Part shown: in pieces, positions 6,405 to 6,934 of the stretch
How positions within the stretch are numbered: the stretch's first letter is position 1
Layout of the letters: the number at the start of each line of letters is the position of its first letter
Assembly (NCBI GenBank): GCA_030631725.1
Contig: DAOVKO010000111.1
Coordinates: forward strand, 1 to 6,934
DNA from: Actinomycetes bacterium
GTDB taxonomy: Bacteria > Planctomycetota > Phycisphaerae > JAACET01
Reading direction: 5' to 3'
Length of the DNA: 6,934 nucleotides
Program-made: the position numbers and the translations under genes
The notes under the pieces: generated by a model
What the model was told of the DNA's origin: nothing
Databases searched by the model: none
The model's input: only the letters and a program-made list of their open reading frames with translations

Positions 6405-6406
6405 AA

Positions 6407-6454
6407 TCGGGGCGACTGGATTCGAACCAGCGACCTCTTGACCCCCAGTCAAAA
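6407..6454 (-). pseudogene. tRNA-Pro(GGG) 3' fragment, att-like site
   Basis: The minus strand reads as the 3' two-thirds of tRNA-Pro. The anticodon arm TTTGA/TCAAG surrounds loop CTGGGGG (anticodon GGG, T33 present). The variable loop is AGGTC, the T arm GCTGG-TTCGAAT-CCAGT, then acceptor 3' strand CGCCCCG and discriminator A. The matching 5' acceptor strand (CGGGGCG) and the D arm are absent upstream, so this cannot be a working tRNA. Such 3' copies are left when a mobile element integrates into a tRNA gene. The anticodon stem itself forms an inverted pair, CTCTTGAC and GTCAAAAG around CCCCA (6436-6456), which resembles a core site with crossover in the anticodon loop. If it is a simple att end, the intact tRNA-Pro and the element should lie to the right, past 6934. 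Confidence 0.75.
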
Positions 6455-6513
6455 GACGACCTTTTACAACCCCTTGCAATCACTACACTAACAATCGGTA
6501 CTATATGGGCTTA

Positions 6514-6557
6514 TAGCACTACCGGTGCACTCGCGGCGCACTGGCGAAGCAGTCTAA
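6514..6557. repeat. 11-bp-phased GCACT repeats (three units plus one degenerate)
   Basis: Consecutive 11-mers TAGCACTACCG, GTGCACTCGCG and GCGCACTGGCG (6514-6546) share GCACT at columns 3-7 and CG at columns 10-11. A fourth unit at 6547-6557 keeps GCAGT in the same register. Spacing of about one helical turn places all copies on one face of the DNA. Confidence 0.65.
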
Positions 6558-6567
6558 TCGTACCCAA

Positions 6568-6589
6568 TGCGCCACAATTGCGCCACAAT
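6568..6589. repeat. Perfect 11-bp tandem duplication
   Basis: TGCGCCACAAT occurs twice in tandem (6568-6578, 6579-6589). The unit length equals the period of the GCACT array 10 bp to its left, although the sequence differs. It lies 30 bp beyond the stop codon of the HdeD-like gene. Confidence 0.85.
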
Positions 6590-6619
6590 AGATGCTCTTC
6601 GGCCCGCATTAGCCAGCAG

Positions 6620-6934
6620 CTAAGTAGGCATACTGGCATCCTCTCGAGTTTCTATCCTCTTGCGGCAAACTAAAGAATTGATGGTTTCGCCATTACGTGC
6701 CGCCGTAGAGTATAAGCGGCGCAAATCCTCGTACTCGAATCGGCGCATTGCCAACCCCAAGTCCACGATAGACACCCCTCTGAACAGCAAATGGATACCC
6801 ACACACAAACCGATCATCCAATATGCGGAGGTTGGCCACTGTGCCCAGATAAACACCCCTAGAAACACAGCTAAAACGCCACTGATTAGCATCCAACTTC
6901 TACTTATGTCAGGGTGCATTTGTGACACTAGACT
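6620..6934 (-). CDS. HdeD/DUF308-like membrane protein, 5' end beyond window
   Basis: The frame is open to the right edge. A GTG at 6928 would give 102 aa, but no stop precedes it in the window, and HdeD-family proteins are usually about 180-190 aa with six membrane helices, so this is more likely the 3' part of a longer gene. It shows two hydrophobic segments (about 12-31 and 37-60, numbered from that GTG) of the repeated family pattern: SRSWMLISGVLAVFLGV, then W-P-S and a Gly-rich helix ending in a Gly-Val-Ser-Ile stretch and basic RR. A soluble tail of about 40 residues follows the last helix, longer than usual. E. coli HdeD is an inner membrane protein linked to acid resistance at high cell density; that role should not be carried over here. 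The minus-strand stop TAG is at 6622-6620. Confidence 0.62.
   Translation of the reverse strand, partial: SLVSQMHPDISRSWMLISGVLAVFLGVFIWAQWPTSAYWMIGLCVGIHLLFRGVSIVDLGLAMRRFEYEDLRRLYSTAARNGETINSLVCRKRIETREDASMPT

Larger units (their letters stand above)
5883..6406. other. Gene-free interval between tRNA-Gly and the tRNA-Pro fragment
   Basis: Neither strand has an ORF with family-like sequence; the longest candidate (5976-6176, plus) is low in recognisable motifs and lacks a ribosome binding site. It holds an exact 12-bp inverted repeat (6084-6095 and 6273-6284), a clearly AT-richer stretch at about 6180-6265, and two TTCC-based arrays (6311-6340, 6380-6404). The rise in A+T and the loss of coding coincide with the approach to the att-like site. 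Confidence 0.6.

Noticed and set aside
6287..6440. Open minus-strand frame running out of the tRNA-Pro fragment to a stop near 6262
   Set aside because: Only about 45 codons after the fragment, low complexity from the TTCC arrays, no start with a ribosome binding site and no integrase-like motif.

Overview
The window looks like ordinary bacterial chromosome for about 85% of its length, followed by a tRNA-associated integration-type scar at the right end. Gene content is moderately GC-rich with a translation-centred core. The mix suggests a Planctomycetota-type bacterium (Phycisphaerae-like): rpmE and prfA followed by an exported protein of unfamiliar type, a WaaP/Kdo-kinase-fold protein, an MnmA of the cysteine-rich class and a long-chain polyprenyl synthase. 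This assignment is an inference from gene style only; no marker in the window proves it.

Left block, minus strand, transcribed right to left. rpmE (ribosomal protein L31, zinc form) has its own strong sigma70-type promoter and is followed by a terminator-like hairpin. Then come prfA (release factor 1), an exported protein made of two tandem SIS-like halves, a degenerate LPS-kinase-fold protein and mnmA (tRNA 2-thiouridylase, cut by the left edge). The last four genes are separated by 19, 2 and 13 bp, so they form a tight operon. The operon joins two cytoplasmic translation functions to an envelope-type protein and a probable pseudokinase. prmC, the usual partner of prfA, is not there.

Centre. 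A 176-bp divergent intergenic region carries back-to-back promoters, both with 17-bp spacers. One drives rpmE leftwards. The other drives a polyprenyl diphosphate synthase rightwards (both DDxxD motifs present), probably for the quinone tail or an undecaprenyl-type lipid. A complete tRNA-Gly(UCC) lies on the minus strand just beyond it.

Right block. From about 5883 to 6620 there is no convincing gene. This stretch holds an exact 12-bp inverted repeat, two degenerate TTCC-based arrays with 5- and 10-bp periods, a 48-nt fragment matching the 3' part of tRNA-Pro(GGG) with no 5' half, and two sets of 11-bp-phased repeats. A core tRNA fragment flanked on both sides by short helically phased repeats is what an attachment site of a tyrosine-recombinase element looks like, but no integrase gene is visible here. 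The window ends inside the 3' part of an HdeD/DUF308-like membrane protein gene on the minus strand.

Most noteworthy: (1) the att-like site with phased repeats on both sides; (2) the exported tandem SIS-like protein; (3) the kinase-fold protein that has lost its catalytic Asp; (4) their placement between prfA and mnmA.
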